The position numbers were made by a program, and so were the translations under genes. DNA of 63,297 nt from Seminavis robusta (lineage: Eukaryota; Bacillariophyta; Bacillariophyceae; Naviculales; Naviculaceae): the NCBI GenBank assembly GCA_903772945.1, contig CAICTM010000493.1, positions 1 to 63,297 on the forward strand, in the 5' to 3' direction. Shown piece after piece: positions 32,567-43,828 of the stretch; positions within the stretch are counted from its first letter, which is position 1; each line of letters begins with the position of its first letter. Under the pieces are notes generated by a model. The model made no database searches. It had not been told where the DNA came from and saw only the letters and a program-made list of their open reading frames with translations.

Positions 32567-34349
32567 GAGAAAAACAGCCAAAGTAAAAGATTGGCTTAGC
32601 GCACACAATTTTTACAAAAACGCTCTAACAAATTCAACACAGAGCCATGGGCAAGTTTGCTCATCCCCAATGTGGGCTAGCTAGCTAGTCTAGCTAGTAG
32701 TCTAGCTAGCTAGCTAGTAGTGGCTAGTAGAGCTAGATCTTGCACGGTGGGTTTGGGGGCTGGGGGAATTGCAGATAGCAGAGTTGGAATAGGTCCGGTA
32801 ACAAGATCTCGAGGACCTGTGAGGAAAGCTGTGACCAACTTTTACTATAGCATCCAAACTTGAGATTCCATACTACTGTACAGCAAATCTATAACAGATC
32901 CTGTCAAAGCATCCGAGAAGAGAGGAGCGAAGAAGCTGGGGATAGTATATCAAAAGTAGGGAAAGATGGAGAGACCTTGTCGATGACAAAAAGTACCGAA
33001 ATGTTGTGGGGATCAACACTCTACCTGTACCTGGTATTTTAAAATAGTCTGCTGACCTCTGGCAGCTATCGACGGATCTATCCATAAATATGAAAGGTCA
33101 GTACCGGTAGCCAACTCTGGTCAGCTAGCTAGCTGGAACAGGGGGTTGGGCTCAGCGGGCATGACTCTTTTGGTTGTTTGTCTTTCGCCTTCCTTCCTTC
33201 ATCGAGATGACCCGGTAGTAGCTACCGGTACGGTGGCACACGCTGGCACACAGTTGCATAGCACTCTATGCCTAAAAAGTGTTGTTGTTTAGCTAGATCA
33301 CAGTGCTTCAGTTTGATAGGGCATTCCAGTGCTCCAGCTCTGACTTGTTGAGGACTTGAAGGAAGCCGAGGATGGATACCGATACCTTGAAAGTACCGGT
33401 AGCTCGGGCTATTTGCTCAGTCTACTACATGTAGTGGATACCATGGCCCTCACAGTCTATGTCATCACAACTTCACCTGTCCCCAACAACTCTCACAAAC
33501 CCACGGAAGCTTCCGTACCGGTACCAGCCATGATCACGTTCCGAAATCTTGCTTCCGTTTTTGTTCTGGCTTAGCTGGTCGCTACAAAAATACTAAAGAC
33601 CGTTTTCCGATAGTGCTCCCACAACAATGATAAGGACGCAGACGCTGCCTGCTCTCTCCCTGTCAGCATGGCAGCAACCCACTGACGTTCGCAATGATCA
33701 CGTTGTGTCTCTCTGGCTAGCTAGCTAGCTAGTAGGTAGTCTAGGTGGGTAGAAAGAGGTGTGTGCTATGCCCAAGACTTTTATTTTGAGGACCGTTGCT
33801 CCTCGACTCTCGCGGCGAGCACGAATGTGAAAGCAAGGCATTCGTGTGCCGAGTTGGCCGTTGCATGCGCAGGACGACTTGCGAGTGAGCAAGTCGAATG
33901 AGTCGACTCCACCAGAACCAGAATTCTGGAAAACAAGAAGCAGGAAAAGAAGCAACACATCAACCGCAGAACCAGGCAAACCAAAGCAGCAGCCGCTCAT
34001 CAAAGAGGTGAAAAGAGTTCCAAACCGTCATTTATTTTTTCACAACCATACACCCGACGACAAGAACAACAACAAGAGACGACGACAACAACCACATAAA
34101 CTTCAGAATCTGTTGAATCCGCACAGGTAGGTTACTCAGTATTAAATTCGTAAATTCGGCTGGTGTATCGGCTTTTCGTCGAAAGGATACCTTTTTCGCC
34201 GCGACCAGGCCCAGTCGTGAGAGAGTCTGGCTGAGAAAACCTCTCGTCACTTCCTTCTCTCTCGTCTCTTGGTACTTTGTTTGTTGTTGCTATGCTTAGC
34301 AGTTGCTGTGATTCTTCCGTTGATCATGATGGCTTTGTTTGGTTGAATT

Positions 34350-34565
34350 CGGTTTCCCGTCGTACCAGACTTTCAACTTTCGAACGGCTGTCATTGTTGC
34401 CATCATCGGTGTCAAGCCAAAAGGCAGTTCACTTTTGATGATGAAAGCCTACCAGTATCGGACTGGCCAAAACCAGAAGGGGAGGATGACGTCAATTATG
34501 GTGCCTTCTCCTCGGACAAGAAAGAATTAACGGAATTGTTTCAGGATTCCAATGAGACAACTTGA
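34350..34565 (+). CDS. Possible acidic terminal exon of an unknown gene
   Basis: An open frame ends TTFDD-like: TFDDESLPVSDWPKPEGED, then VNYGAFSSDKKELTELFQDS and a stop at 34563-34565. Composition (Asp/Glu, Trp-Pro) looks coding, and acceptor-like AG sites occur at about 34370 and 34425. No matching upstream exon could be joined with certainty; 33846-34120, a basic Ser/Lys/Pro-rich ORF ending at a GTAGGT donor, is a candidate partner. Confidence 0.2.
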   Translation, partial: RFPVVPDFQLSNGCHCCHHRCQAKRQFTFDDESLPVSDWPKPEGEDDVNYGAFSSDKKELTELFQDSNETT

Positions 34566-34898
34566 AATTCTTTTCAGAACTTCGGGCTAAATTTATTGAG
34601 GCTGACGTATCTCTCTCTTCAAGGCACGTTTCAGCTGTCGCTTGTCTTTGAAGCTTGGATCTGTTTGCATTCGTCGCCTTTATTTGGTGTCAAGAACAAA
34701 GGCTTGAAGACGTCTATTTGTTCTTTTGCACCGAAGCTCCAGCAGCAATTCACCCGCGGTGATAGCGCTAGCTATGCCAGACCAGAGAAAGAAAGCAACA
34801 CCTGTCCTTCTTCTCACTCACCTTGTCATTCTTTTAACCTTCTTCGAAATATCTAACTTGACAGAAGAATTCCGAGACTTTACGTATTGTAATCAAGG

Positions 34899-36699
34899 AT
34901 GTGTATACCATCATCCAGTTCAAAGAAGAAGACCATGACCTTGAGGCGCCACCATACAACCCCATCTTCGGCGGGTCGATCGGTCATTTCCTCGGTATCT
35001 GTGGGTCGCAACATTACTCGACAGCGGTCGTCCCCGAGAAGTTTCAAGTCGAATCCGCATGTAGGATTCATGCGACATTCTCCGCCTACCACACCTCGCA
35101 TGAGAATTCCTACCAAGAACACCACCTGGCAACAGACTGCCTCCTGGTCGACGGTCCCCTTATCCTTGGCAGACTGCAAGAATTCACCTCATATCGGTTG
35201 GTTCCGTCATGCACCTCCTTCCTCCTTGGAGTCATCATCGACGGCACCCGTGCTCCTTTCCTTCTCGGAAAAAGAAATGCTATGGAATCTGTTGAAAGAG
35301 CTCGATCCCTCCCTGCAGAACATCCAGAAAATGTCCAGTTTGGAAATGCTCAACATTTCCCGTCAGCACTTGTTGGTCTATGGAAGTCTTCCAGGTGGCG
35401 TCAAGTCACGCAGCAAACGCAATCATTCCAACAAGAATAGTCGCAATCACCACTTGGTCAAGGACTTCACCGAGTCGTCTGCGGCAGGAACCATGTCCAC
35501 GGTCCATGCTCTTTCGCGGTTGGCTTCCTGGTTTCTATTTCCCGTGGCACATGATGCAGAGTCCTGTGGATACAACCATTCCACTACTACTACTACTGTG
35601 CCGAAAAAGAAGAAGACTAGCAAGGACAATCAAAATATCAGTCTCCTCAACCTGATTGTGTCACCCTACCTGCCCAGCTTTTTGGAAGATCCAATGCTAC
35701 CACCCGCACACACACACAGATCCGACAGTGCCAGCAGCCTCAGTCAAGAAGACTGCGATGACTCGGATGCTTCGTCGTCGGTGTGCGACTCGGAGTTTTC
35801 GTCCGAACCCACTCCACCATCTCGTCCCTTGTGTTCTCCCGACGATGACGACAAGAATCGAGATTTGACCCGGTCCGTGTCGTCCTTGGCCGAAGCGTAT
35901 TACGCCCACAAGAGTACCTCCAAGGACTTTACTACCATTACGGAATCGACCTGTGGCGAAGGACCCATGCGTCCCTCCATGTCTTCGTCATCCTTGTCCG
36001 CCAATAATCCCATCTCGCCTCATCGATTGGACTATGTCATTACGCAAATGGATGTGGCTCGCATGACACGCAACGCGTCGCGACATTTGGATGTGCAGAG
36101 TATTCTGAGTCTACCCGCCATTACCTACAAAAAGGGAGTGCGCATGACGGAGCAAGGATGGAGTTGGACCATCGTCGAAGAAGCAGAAGGTCGCAAGGAA
36201 ATGATGAATAGTGCCCAACAACAACAACAGAAAGAATCGGAGGCAGATTTCTGCGTGATTTGTTTGGAACACTTTCAAGACGGAGATCGGCTTCGTGTCT
36301 TGCCCTGTGATCATTCATTTGTAAGTTTGCTTCACACGCGATCTAGTTGCTTCCTCATATCTGCTATTCCATCAACTAACTCACCACACGCCGTATCGTC
36401 TTTACGTACAGCACGTTGGATGCATAGATCGCTGGTTGTCGGGATCACAGTCGTTCGATGACTGCTATACCAGCGGATGTCCCACTTGCAAGAAGCAGCC
36501 CATCAAGCCTCGATCGAGTTCCTTCAATGAGATTTCGGACTTGGACAATAATAATGTGAGGAGCGAGAAACACCGGTCCGGATCCTTGGACGGATCGGTG
36601 CCTTCGTGGGCATTTGCTCAAATTGGAAGTGCTTTGGTGGCTGCCCAACAAGAACAAGGAGCTTCCATTTGCTCCGGTGCATCGTCTTCGTCGTCCTAA
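34899..36699 (+). CDS. RING-H2 finger protein (probable E3 ubiquitin ligase)
   Basis: Exons 34899-36320 and 36412-36699 with a 91-nt GT-AG intron in the middle of the RING; 569 residues. RING-H2 ligands: CVICL, CDHSF, then HVGCIDRWL across the splice, and CPTC, i.e. C3H2C3. The spacing between DRWL and the last CPTC is longer than usual (GSQSFDDCYTSG inserted) and holds an extra Cys. The N-terminal 110 residues contain a duplicated motif, NPHVGFMRHSPP and SPHIGWFRHAPP. The middle is Ser-rich with acidic patches; no membrane segment is clear. It would transfer ubiquitin from an E2 to unknown substrates. Start may instead be at the Met 12 residues in (MTLRRHH). Confidence 0.85.
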
Positions 36700-37337
36700 G
36701 CCAACCAAATGCCCCAACCAAGCAACCCCTGCCAACAAGTTATGTGTCGATTGGCTGTCCTGTTTGTACCTCTTAGCATCATCTAGTCCTACCGGTACTG
36801 TGTATCGGATTTCTTGTGGAAGGTGCGGTTTGCCCTTTGCTTGTAGAATATTACCACGCTGATCATAATATTATAGCTCCATTGTTTTACCCTATGATAC
36901 AGTGTCATGTAATCTAGGATGGTTGGTTGAAGTTGCTTGATTGAATAATTCGGCTGTGACCATGATATCTTCTGGGTCTAAGGAGAACTCCGAAGTTTGA
37001 GAGCTCACCGCACGGATATCTGCTTATTATAGGTCCTTCTTGCGCTGTGGACTCCATGGTGTCCTTTGCCTTCCCAACACACGCAATGACAAACACTGCA
37101 GCCAGCAAGACAACTCCCACGCGAGATGCAGTTGACATCTGCAATAGGGTTGGGGTCTACTCAGAAAGATACGGGAGGGCCACTTCCCCCAAACCAACGG
37201 CCAACCATGGAACCACAGCTTTCCACCAACCTTGAGCTCATTGATAAAGCACCCCCGTGAGACGAGCTAGCGCTAGCCAGAGAGGCAAGACTAATATTGG
37301 CAACAGACAGTGCTACCAGTATTCCAATGCAATCAAA

Positions 37338-39296
37338 ATGGCAGGGTTTCTGAAGAAAGCCCAGATTGGCGCCAAGCTGAAGGGTAGCCTGACTGCTACC
37401 AAGGAATCTTTCCATGCTGCCAAGAACAAGGCTGATGTCCTGATTGCGGCGGCAGCGGTGGATCTTCATGAAAACATCGAGTCGACGATGGAACGGTTCG
37501 AAGTCAATTACGACAAATATCTGGATAAGCCAGTCACATTGACCGCCAAAGTCTGGAAGCGAAGAGGGGGAATTGCCAGGTACAAGCATCGTCAGGGTGG
37601 CAATGCCTGGGAACTCCGCCGTATGGAACTCCGAGGGACTGCCTTGCTCTATTACAATGCCCTGGACGAAGAAGAAATTATCTTTGGAGGTAGTTCGCGA
37701 GACCTTCGGGCCAGTGAAGCCAATTTGAGCACTCCCCCCAAGTCCAAGCTGACTGCATCGGCTGTGTGGTCCCCCGACAGCAAGGAATCTCCCATGAATG
37801 CTAGCACTACCAGTATGGATGAGAGTAGCCGAGATGTTAAATTGCCACGGGGTTTGTTGGATCTGGCAGAGGAAAAGGCGACAGTCCATGCCTCGATGGG
37901 ACATCAGACAGGAGCCCCTAGTCCATTCTGTTTGTCCATCATGACCGGTTTGGTCAAACAGGAAACCAAATGGAAATTGGCATTCGACGATCAGGCTTCT
38001 CTCATGCTGTGGTTGGCCGCCTTGACTGATATTGTCGTTCAAACATCCTTGGATGACTACAACGTGCAGCTCTTGAAAGCTGCCAATCCAAACAATCCCG
38101 ATCCACCACCCATATTCTTAAGACCACCGCCAGTCTTCGAACCACCCACCGACGGCGATCCAGAGACGAAAGAGACGCTAAAGGCCAGTGGGTCGACTCA
38201 ACACTCTTTCTGGTTTACGGGAGACTACAGCATCTCCAGCAAAGACAAACAAATACAAAGCAACGACCAATCAGACAATAAGACCCCCAGCACTCCGGAA
38301 AAAGATCAAGCCAGCAGTGGCAACCCGCCGTCCATCGCATCCGAGAAGCTACCATCCATGCTGGATCATACCCGAGCGTTGCAAGATTTAGAAAAGCAGC
38401 ATCAGCAAGAACGCCAACAACGGGAAGATAAGCACCAGCGAGAATTGCAGGCCGCCCGTGCAAAGATTGAAGAGTTGACCCAAACCAACAATGCCAAGGC
38501 GGAAGCCAATGCGGCCACTCAAGCCCAACTCCGAGACCAGAATGTCTTGCAGGCAAAAAAGGCAATCGAATTGGAAAAGACCAAAACGGATTTGGCAGAG
38601 TTGCAAGAACGCATGGACATCAAGGTGGAAAAACTGCAGGAACAGATCCAGTCGATGAAGGCCAAGCACCAGCGGGACCTGACCGAGCAAGGAGCAAACC
38701 AAAAGTCGCCCAACAAGGGTGCTGACAATCAGAGCCAACAACGAAAACTGGACGAAAAGGAGCAAGAGATTAACAACCTCACGAGTCAATTGGAGGAACT
38801 GGAGAATGCTCACAATCAAAAAGTCAAGCAGCTCCAAGAGAATCTGTCGACGACCGAACAAAGCAAGGTCATGGCCATCAAGTTGGTCGAAGATCAGTGG
38901 CAAAAGAAACTCGACAAGGAAAAGCAGCAAGCTCAGAGACGATTGGAAGCTGCTCTGGAGGAGGCAGCCGCCAAAGACAACGGAGCCGAGGATGAGAGTA
39001 GTAAGGGATTGGCGGAGAAGGAGGAACAAATTGCCACCCTTTCAAGTGAGCTCGAATCGATGCGCGCCGCAACGACGGAACAAATAAAATCCTTGCAAGA
39101 TCAATTATCCCAAGCGACGGCAAAGCACGAGAGCACCCAGGGTGAGTCTCAAAAAGTGATTGCAGAGCTCCAACAGAAATTGCAACTTCAGACGGAGAAA
39201 ATTGCAAATTTGGAAAAATCAGTTCCTTCCAAACTCGATGACAGCCACAACGATTTCGAAGAGTGCGACGAGTTTGAAGATGCCATCGGGGAATAG
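37338..39296 (+). CDS. PH-domain and coiled-coil protein
   Basis: 652 residues, single exon, ATG in AAAATGGCA context; an upstream in-frame ATG at 37257 adds 27 unlikely residues. Residues 1-60 are helical and basic. A pleckstrin-homology-like domain spans about 65-255, with strands VTLTAKVWKRRGG, WELRRMELRGTALLYY and the C-terminal helix WKLAFDDQASLMLWLAALTDIV, interrupted by a roughly 80-residue Ser/Pro insert. Residues 340-640 form a long Gln/Glu/Lys-rich coiled coil. The tail is acidic. This suggests a membrane-lipid-binding scaffold or trafficking adaptor; no named orthologue was recognised. Confidence 0.8.
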   Translation: MAGFLKKAQIGAKLKGSLTATKESFHAAKNKADVLIAAAAVDLHENIESTMERFEVNYDKYLDKPVTLTAKVWKRRGGIARYKHRQGGNAWELRRMELRGTALLYYNALDEEEIIFGGSSRDLRASEANLSTPPKSKLTASAVWSPDSKESPMNASTTSMDESSRDVKLPRGLLDLAEEKATVHASMGHQTGAPSPFCLSIMTGLVKQETKWKLAFDDQASLMLWLAALTDIVVQTSLDDYNVQLLKAANPNNPDPPPIFLRPPPVFEPPTDGDPETKETLKASGSTQHSFWFTGDYSISSKDKQIQSNDQSDNKTPSTPEKDQASSGNPPSIASEKLPSMLDHTRALQDLEKQHQQERQQREDKHQRELQAARAKIEELTQTNNAKAEANAATQAQLRDQNVLQAKKAIELEKTKTDLAELQERMDIKVEKLQEQIQSMKAKHQRDLTEQGANQKSPNKGADNQSQQRKLDEKEQEINNLTSQLEELENAHNQKVKQLQENLSTTEQSKVMAIKLVEDQWQKKLDKEKQQAQRRLEAALEEAAAKDNGAEDESSKGLAEKEEQIATLSSELESMRAATTEQIKSLQDQLSQATAKHESTQGESQKVIAELQQKLQLQTEKIANLEKSVPSKLDDSHNDFEECDEFEDAIGE

Positions 39297-39775
39297 AGTG
39301 GTGGGGTGTACTGTACTGTACGCGTTAATAGTAAACTCCTGGTGATCATGCTACGTTGGTAACGTTTCGTAGCTGGGTGCAATGGATAGATAGGGCATCG
39401 CAAACAAAACCCCACGTCTAGCAACAGTAGTGGTACTACGGTACCCGCATCTCTGCGTCGACAAGACGTTTCGGATGGGCCGCTGCTCTGCCCAGCTTAG
39501 CCCCCCTCTCGCTCCATAACGTATCTACCTACGTGTATATTTGTTCACCTTCGGATGGGAAGTCAGTACGATACGATACTCCCGGAGGTTTTGAATATAA
39601 AGAACCTTGCTAGAGTTATACGGTACCACCTACGTTACGTCGACTTGAGCGACTGGAACGAAACGAAACGCCAGGGGCGGCGTGTATTCTTGGCTTGTAC
39701 TGTAGCATCTTCTTGTTATCATCACAAGAAGAAAAGAGTGCACAAAAAACAACAACGACGGACGAATCGAATCCC

Positions 39776-41206
39776 CTAGGTAATCACGGCCGATCGGTTT
39801 TGCAGCTCCAGCTCCGTACCGCCGGTCGTCGCCGCTTCGTCTTCCTCAACCACATCGTCCTCGTCGTCTTCACCCTCACCACCATGCACATGAGCATTGT
39901 GTTGTGCCAATTCGTTGCGAATACGTTCTTCCGCTTCTTGTTCGGCTTCTTCCAAGAGCGATTGAAACTGATATGCTCGAAGACAGCAGAGCACCCATAC
40001 CATGCCAGGAATCATCATGAGACTGAGATTCTGCTGATAGTACTCCATTTCGGTCTTGTAAGGTATCGCATCATCGTCGTAAATGACCGGGTTCGTCGCG
40101 TTTGTGTGATTGTGTCGTTCGTCTCGTCGCAATTGATCAAATTCTTCGTCGACGTGGACGGTAAACCAGTAATTGAACATCATCCAGGCAATTCCGACAA
40201 TCGCGGTTCCTACCAAATACTGTTGTGCCAATCGCAGAGTGGTTTCGTTGGTGGCCCGAATGCCCAACATGGCGACATAGATCCCAAAAGCGGAAATGAT
40301 AAGATCAATGTTACTGCGGGGTTGCCAGGTTTGTAATTCGCGTTGAATGGCGGCTTCTTGATAGGGATCCGCTTCCATATTGTTATTGTAATTGCGACTG
40401 TTGTAGGGATCGGCCGTGTTGTTGACGTCAATATGGAAAAAGTCGTCTTGAGTATTGTAAGCGTCGTGTCCAGAATTATTACCATTGCCGTTGTCCGGAG
40501 GAACTCCCATGAGAATGAGTAGGAGGTTGAATAGTTCAATGGACGAAATGACCAAGAGAAGAAAGGAGAATAGCTTGACATTGTTTTGTGCTTCCAAAAA
40601 GTCGGCACTTCCCAAAACGAGAATATGAGCGCGTTGTTCGGCTTCATCTGGATTCAAGACGATTTGAGGAATGTGAGCCCCTGTGGGTTGTGGTTGTTCT
40701 TCGTCAACACCCGGTTGTTGTTGTTGAATAACGACGCGTGGTTTGGGGAACAAGTGCACAATGAGCTTGTCTGCGCTGAGGCCACATCCTTCGAGCGTCG
40801 AACTGTCCTGCAGCAATTGTCCTCGATAAATTAATCGTTGCGACGGTGGCGCCACCTTGTGAATCTTGGCTCCCTTTCGTTTGAACTTGGAAATGGACCA
40901 ATGAGTGTACGCCGGAATGAAGAATTTCTTTTGGGCCGGATCCAAAATCACAATCGTCACCTTGGTACCCTCTTCTTCCTCGTCTTCTGCTTCCTCTTCA
41001 GCTGCGACGGTCTGATAGTCCCTGCGTCGTCGAGGGGCTTCCACGTCACCACCAACATCGCCATTGTTGCTGTCCGCTGTGTTGTTGTTGTTGTTGTCTT
41101 CTTCTCCTCCTCCTTCACTTTCCACTGCAATCACCGCCGCATCATCGGCTTCCTCGGCCGTCGACGAGACGGGATTGTAATTGCGACGCAAACCTCTCCG
41201 ACCCAT
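39776..41206 (-). CDS. Ubiquitin-like-domain multipass membrane protein
   Basis: 476 residues, single exon. N-terminal acidic, Asn-rich region; ubiquitin-like fold at about residues 82-155 (KVTIVILDPAQKKFFIPA, APPSQRLIYRGQLLQD, LSADKLIVHLF), which matches the ubiquitin core including RLIYRGQLL. Four hydrophobic segments follow (about 205-228, 300-320, 328-348, 392-412), then a charged C-terminus. The architecture resembles HERP/TMUB-type ER proteins that link membrane and ubiquitin pathways. ER-associated degradation is inference from the family. Low-complexity Asn/Asp tracts are typical of this genome. Confidence 0.8.
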   Translation of the reverse strand: MGRRGLRRNYNPVSSTAEEADDAAVIAVESEGGGEEDNNNNNTADSNNGDVGGDVEAPRRRRDYQTVAAEEEAEDEEEEGTKVTIVILDPAQKKFFIPAYTHWSISKFKRKGAKIHKVAPPSQRLIYRGQLLQDSSTLEGCGLSADKLIVHLFPKPRVVIQQQQPGVDEEQPQPTGAHIPQIVLNPDEAEQRAHILVLGSADFLEAQNNVKLFSFLLLVISSIELFNLLLILMGVPPDNGNGNNSGHDAYNTQDDFFHIDVNNTADPYNSRNYNNNMEADPYQEAAIQRELQTWQPRSNIDLIISAFGIYVAMLGIRATNETTLRLAQQYLVGTAIVGIAWMMFNYWFTVHVDEEFDQLRRDERHNHTNATNPVIYDDDAIPYKTEMEYYQQNLSLMMIPGMVWVLCCLRAYQFQSLLEEAEQEAEERIRNELAQHNAHVHGGEGEDDEDDVVEEDEAATTGGTELELQNRSAVIT

Positions 41207-41980
41207 GATTTCTGTTGTGACGTTGACGGTGTTGATTTGAATTGGTTCGGTATTTGTTCCTCTTTTTGTGATTGTGTTGTTTCGTAACCGACTTTTCTAT
41301 CCAGTAGGACACGTGTCAAAGGGTTGCAATGCAGTTTGTTATCGGTTTGCTGCTCTTGTCGTGTGACTGGTGGGAATCAACAAAGCGCGGAACGACGGAG
41401 TGATGGGTTATCAGATTGTTCACCAGATGGCAATCGCTTTGCTCGCGGATGGATGAGTTGCTTCGTCTCCGTTGTTGTCTCTACTAGCAATCAACTTCCA
41501 GGGACTTCTCTTATTGTTGTACTTGTCTTTCTTTTGCTGGGAATATGATCGATTCGCTTCCACCGGAACTAAAAACTCAACAGCAGCACCAGCAACAACA
41601 ATAACAAGTCTGACACGATGAAGCTTGCTTATTGTTGGATAAACTGGGGCGCCTTTGCTGCATGAGTGATGCATTGGGAGGACTGCGTCGTCACAAAAAG
41701 AGTTAGGGGCGCTCCGTTGAGTCCAGTCGCGGTTTCATTTGGTTTTCAAAAAGTGAGGCATCAAACCACAAAATCGTCAACTGTTTGAGGTGAGGATGTG
41801 TCGAGCAGCGCAAATAGACTAATTCCGAAAGCAAAAGGCAGTGTGGAACTATTGGTAATGCTACTAAAATACGGTAGTATGCACGAAGAAATTTGGCTGC
41901 TTATTAGCTACAAGTACCTATGCAACGACACACGGCCCAACCAACCTATCGCGTTCTTTTGCGTCAATGTCATTCACCAG
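41207..41980. other. Intergenic between two minus-strand genes
   Basis: Contains the promoter of the ubiquitin-like protein gene and the 3' end of the glycosyltransferase gene. No further gene seen. Confidence 0.5.
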
Positions 41981-43828
41981 CTAGGGTTGATCCGGTGCTG
42001 GATCTTTGAATTCATAGTTCAGTTTGTCATAATCAATGCCCATTCCATCCTTTCTCAGAAACGGTACAAACTTGTTTTGCATACTTTCACCGGCAAACCA
42101 ACACAAGTGATTCTCCATTGTTTGAGAGTCCACGTGAATCCCAAACGTCTTGTAAAACTGCGCGGGGCTTCGCACTTGTCCCACACCGTAACTCTCTTGT
42201 TCCAGTGCATTGTGATTATCCCTCTCGACGATACTGTTCGTCGTCATGCCAATAATTCCCCGCAATCGTGTCATGGCGGCGACCGCAACGTCTTCTTCGG
42301 TAACATGGCGATAGAGTTTCCGATTCTCGGTAAACCGCGGTACCGCCAATCGATTGGCACGATTCTTGTGCAACGCGTACATGTGAAAACACACGGATCG
42401 TTCGGGGGCGTAAAAGTCGTACCCGTACGTAAACCCTCGCACCGCCATGGAGATTTCTTCGCCTTGAAAGACCATGGGCAAGTAGGGATCGTACGGAACC
42501 GTCACCAGAAAATGTCCCCGGGCAAAACTAAAACCGGCCGCCCAAAATGGATGCAACGTGGGTGTCCCGACAATATGGGAGGGTCGGGCGGCTTGTTGGC
42601 CATTGTGGACGACGCCATTTTCAAAATAGACATTGCACAAGAGGGCTCGTGAGTTGTTGCGTTTGCTCGCGTGTGTGACGGGGTCAATGGCACCATTGAG
42701 ATCCAACAGGTAGGTGGACAGGACCGCCATTTCATTGTTGGCGGATTTCAATTGTTGGATAATGTCAGTATCAAAATCTTGGACGAACCGGACATGAGAA
42801 TCAATCTGCATGGCAAAGTACTCGCCACGATAATGTCGATAGGCCACGTGTCGGGCAAATGTAGGACCGACCGCCAAGCGAGCATCAAAGTCGTAGAGTT
42901 CCAGCAAATGGCGGTATTGGCAGAGCGCATTTGGGTTGTTGGTGCTGTTGTCATCACAGTCCGTGGGGAGACAGGAATAGGTGTCATCGTCACGTCGTTG
43001 GTCCACTACGACGGTACGTATCCGTTGAGGGTATTGCGCACGTGCGTAGATGGATTCCAGAGTATGCAAGCATTCTGGATCTCGGTAGCTGGCAATGGAG
43101 ACAAAAATGGTATCCAACTGCTGCTGTTCCCCATCCTTGGTTGGGAGTGGAATCTTGGAACCAATGGACAAGGCAGTCTCTTTGGAGGGCAACTGTTTTC
43201 CATGATTTCCCAAGTACTCTCGAACATTGCCTCCATAACGTGAGGGGTTCCAGAACTTGGGGACTACCATGGTCTGTGCCAAGTCATCAGGCAAGATTCC
43301 TCCGTAGGCCAACACTGGATGGTCAATCTCTTCCAAATCATTGCCAGTATCCGTTTTGGAAATGGTCACTGGGAACGTGTTTTGATTTTCGTCTTGTTTT
43401 GGCAATGGAGGCTGTTGGTGTGGGTTGTCGTCGTGCGGATCCTTGTCCCTACTAGTACTGCTCCTACTGCTGCTGCTAGTCGAAGCGGGGACTCTTTCTT
43501 GTGGCTGGTGCTGTACGAGTCTTGTCCGTAAGCGTGGATTGTCGGGTGGTGGCTGTTGTTGTTGTTGTTCCTCATCCAACAGCAGTGCCATATCTTCCCC
43601 ATCCCATTCACCCGTAGGAAGTCGGAGCAGCAATCCTGTGGCCAAAAACCCATAGAGCGTCACAAAGGCGAATATGAGTCGAATGAGTAGCTCCTTTTGA
43701 TGTCGTGACATGACATGCATCCCTCTCTGTCGTTTCTTTCTCTTTCTTGGGAGCGGCAATGGCCGGATCACGTCCTCCTCTTCCTCATCGCTGTTGGAAC
43801 TGGACCGCCTCATGCTATGGTGGTGCAA
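41981..43828 (-). CDS. GT60-like glycosyltransferase (Skp1 hydroxyproline GlcNAc-transferase family), type II membrane protein
   Basis: 615 residues, single exon. A short basic cytosolic N-terminus, one signal anchor (LLIRLIFAFVTLYGFLATGLLL, about 45-67), a Gln/Ser-rich stem, then a catalytic domain from about residue 230. Family marks: IFVSIASYRDPECLHTLESI at the start, a VVDQRRDDD region, the metal-binding DxH in MQIDSHVRF (DxD equivalent), NGAIDPVTHAS, HPFWAAGFSFARGHF and VFQGEEISMAVRG. In Dictyostelium the founding enzyme adds GlcNAc to hydroxyproline of Skp1; diatom members with a signal anchor would act in the Golgi on unknown acceptors. Confidence 0.85.
   Translation of the reverse strand: MHHHSMRRSSSNSDEEEEDVIRPLPLPRKRKKRQRGMHVMSRHQKELLIRLIFAFVTLYGFLATGLLLRLPTGEWDGEDMALLLDEEQQQQQPPPDNPRLRTRLVQHQPQERVPASTSSSSRSSTSRDKDPHDDNPHQQPPLPKQDENQNTFPVTISKTDTGNDLEEIDHPVLAYGGILPDDLAQTMVVPKFWNPSRYGGNVREYLGNHGKQLPSKETALSIGSKIPLPTKDGEQQQLDTIFVSIASYRDPECLHTLESIYARAQYPQRIRTVVVDQRRDDDTYSCLPTDCDDNSTNNPNALCQYRHLLELYDFDARLAVGPTFARHVAYRHYRGEYFAMQIDSHVRFVQDFDTDIIQQLKSANNEMAVLSTYLLDLNGAIDPVTHASKRNNSRALLCNVYFENGVVHNGQQAARPSHIVGTPTLHPFWAAGFSFARGHFLVTVPYDPYLPMVFQGEEISMAVRGFTYGYDFYAPERSVCFHMYALHKNRANRLAVPRFTENRKLYRHVTEEDVAVAAMTRLRGIIGMTTNSIVERDNHNALEQESYGVGQVRSPAQFYKTFGIHVDSQTMENHLCWFAGESMQNKFVPFLRKDGMGIDYDKLNYEFKDPAPDQP

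Larger units (their letters stand above)
31663..34898. other. Long intergenic stretch, repeat-rich
   Basis: No gene with confidence. It holds an inverted repeat of ATTGGATTG units (32437-32566), CTAGCTAG runs (32249-32259, 32678-32725, 33124-33134, 33716-33733) and ACCGGT palindromes. One possible acidic exon is listed separately. Confidence 0.5.

Noticed and set aside
37161..38042. Minus-strand 293-residue ORF
   Set aside because: Antisense of the PH domain coding region, which is clearly coding on the plus strand.
38388..39029. Minus-strand Leu/Phe-rich 213-residue ORF resembling a membrane protein
   Set aside because: Antisense of the coiled coil in the PH protein; Lys/Glu/Gln codons read backwards give Leu/Phe.
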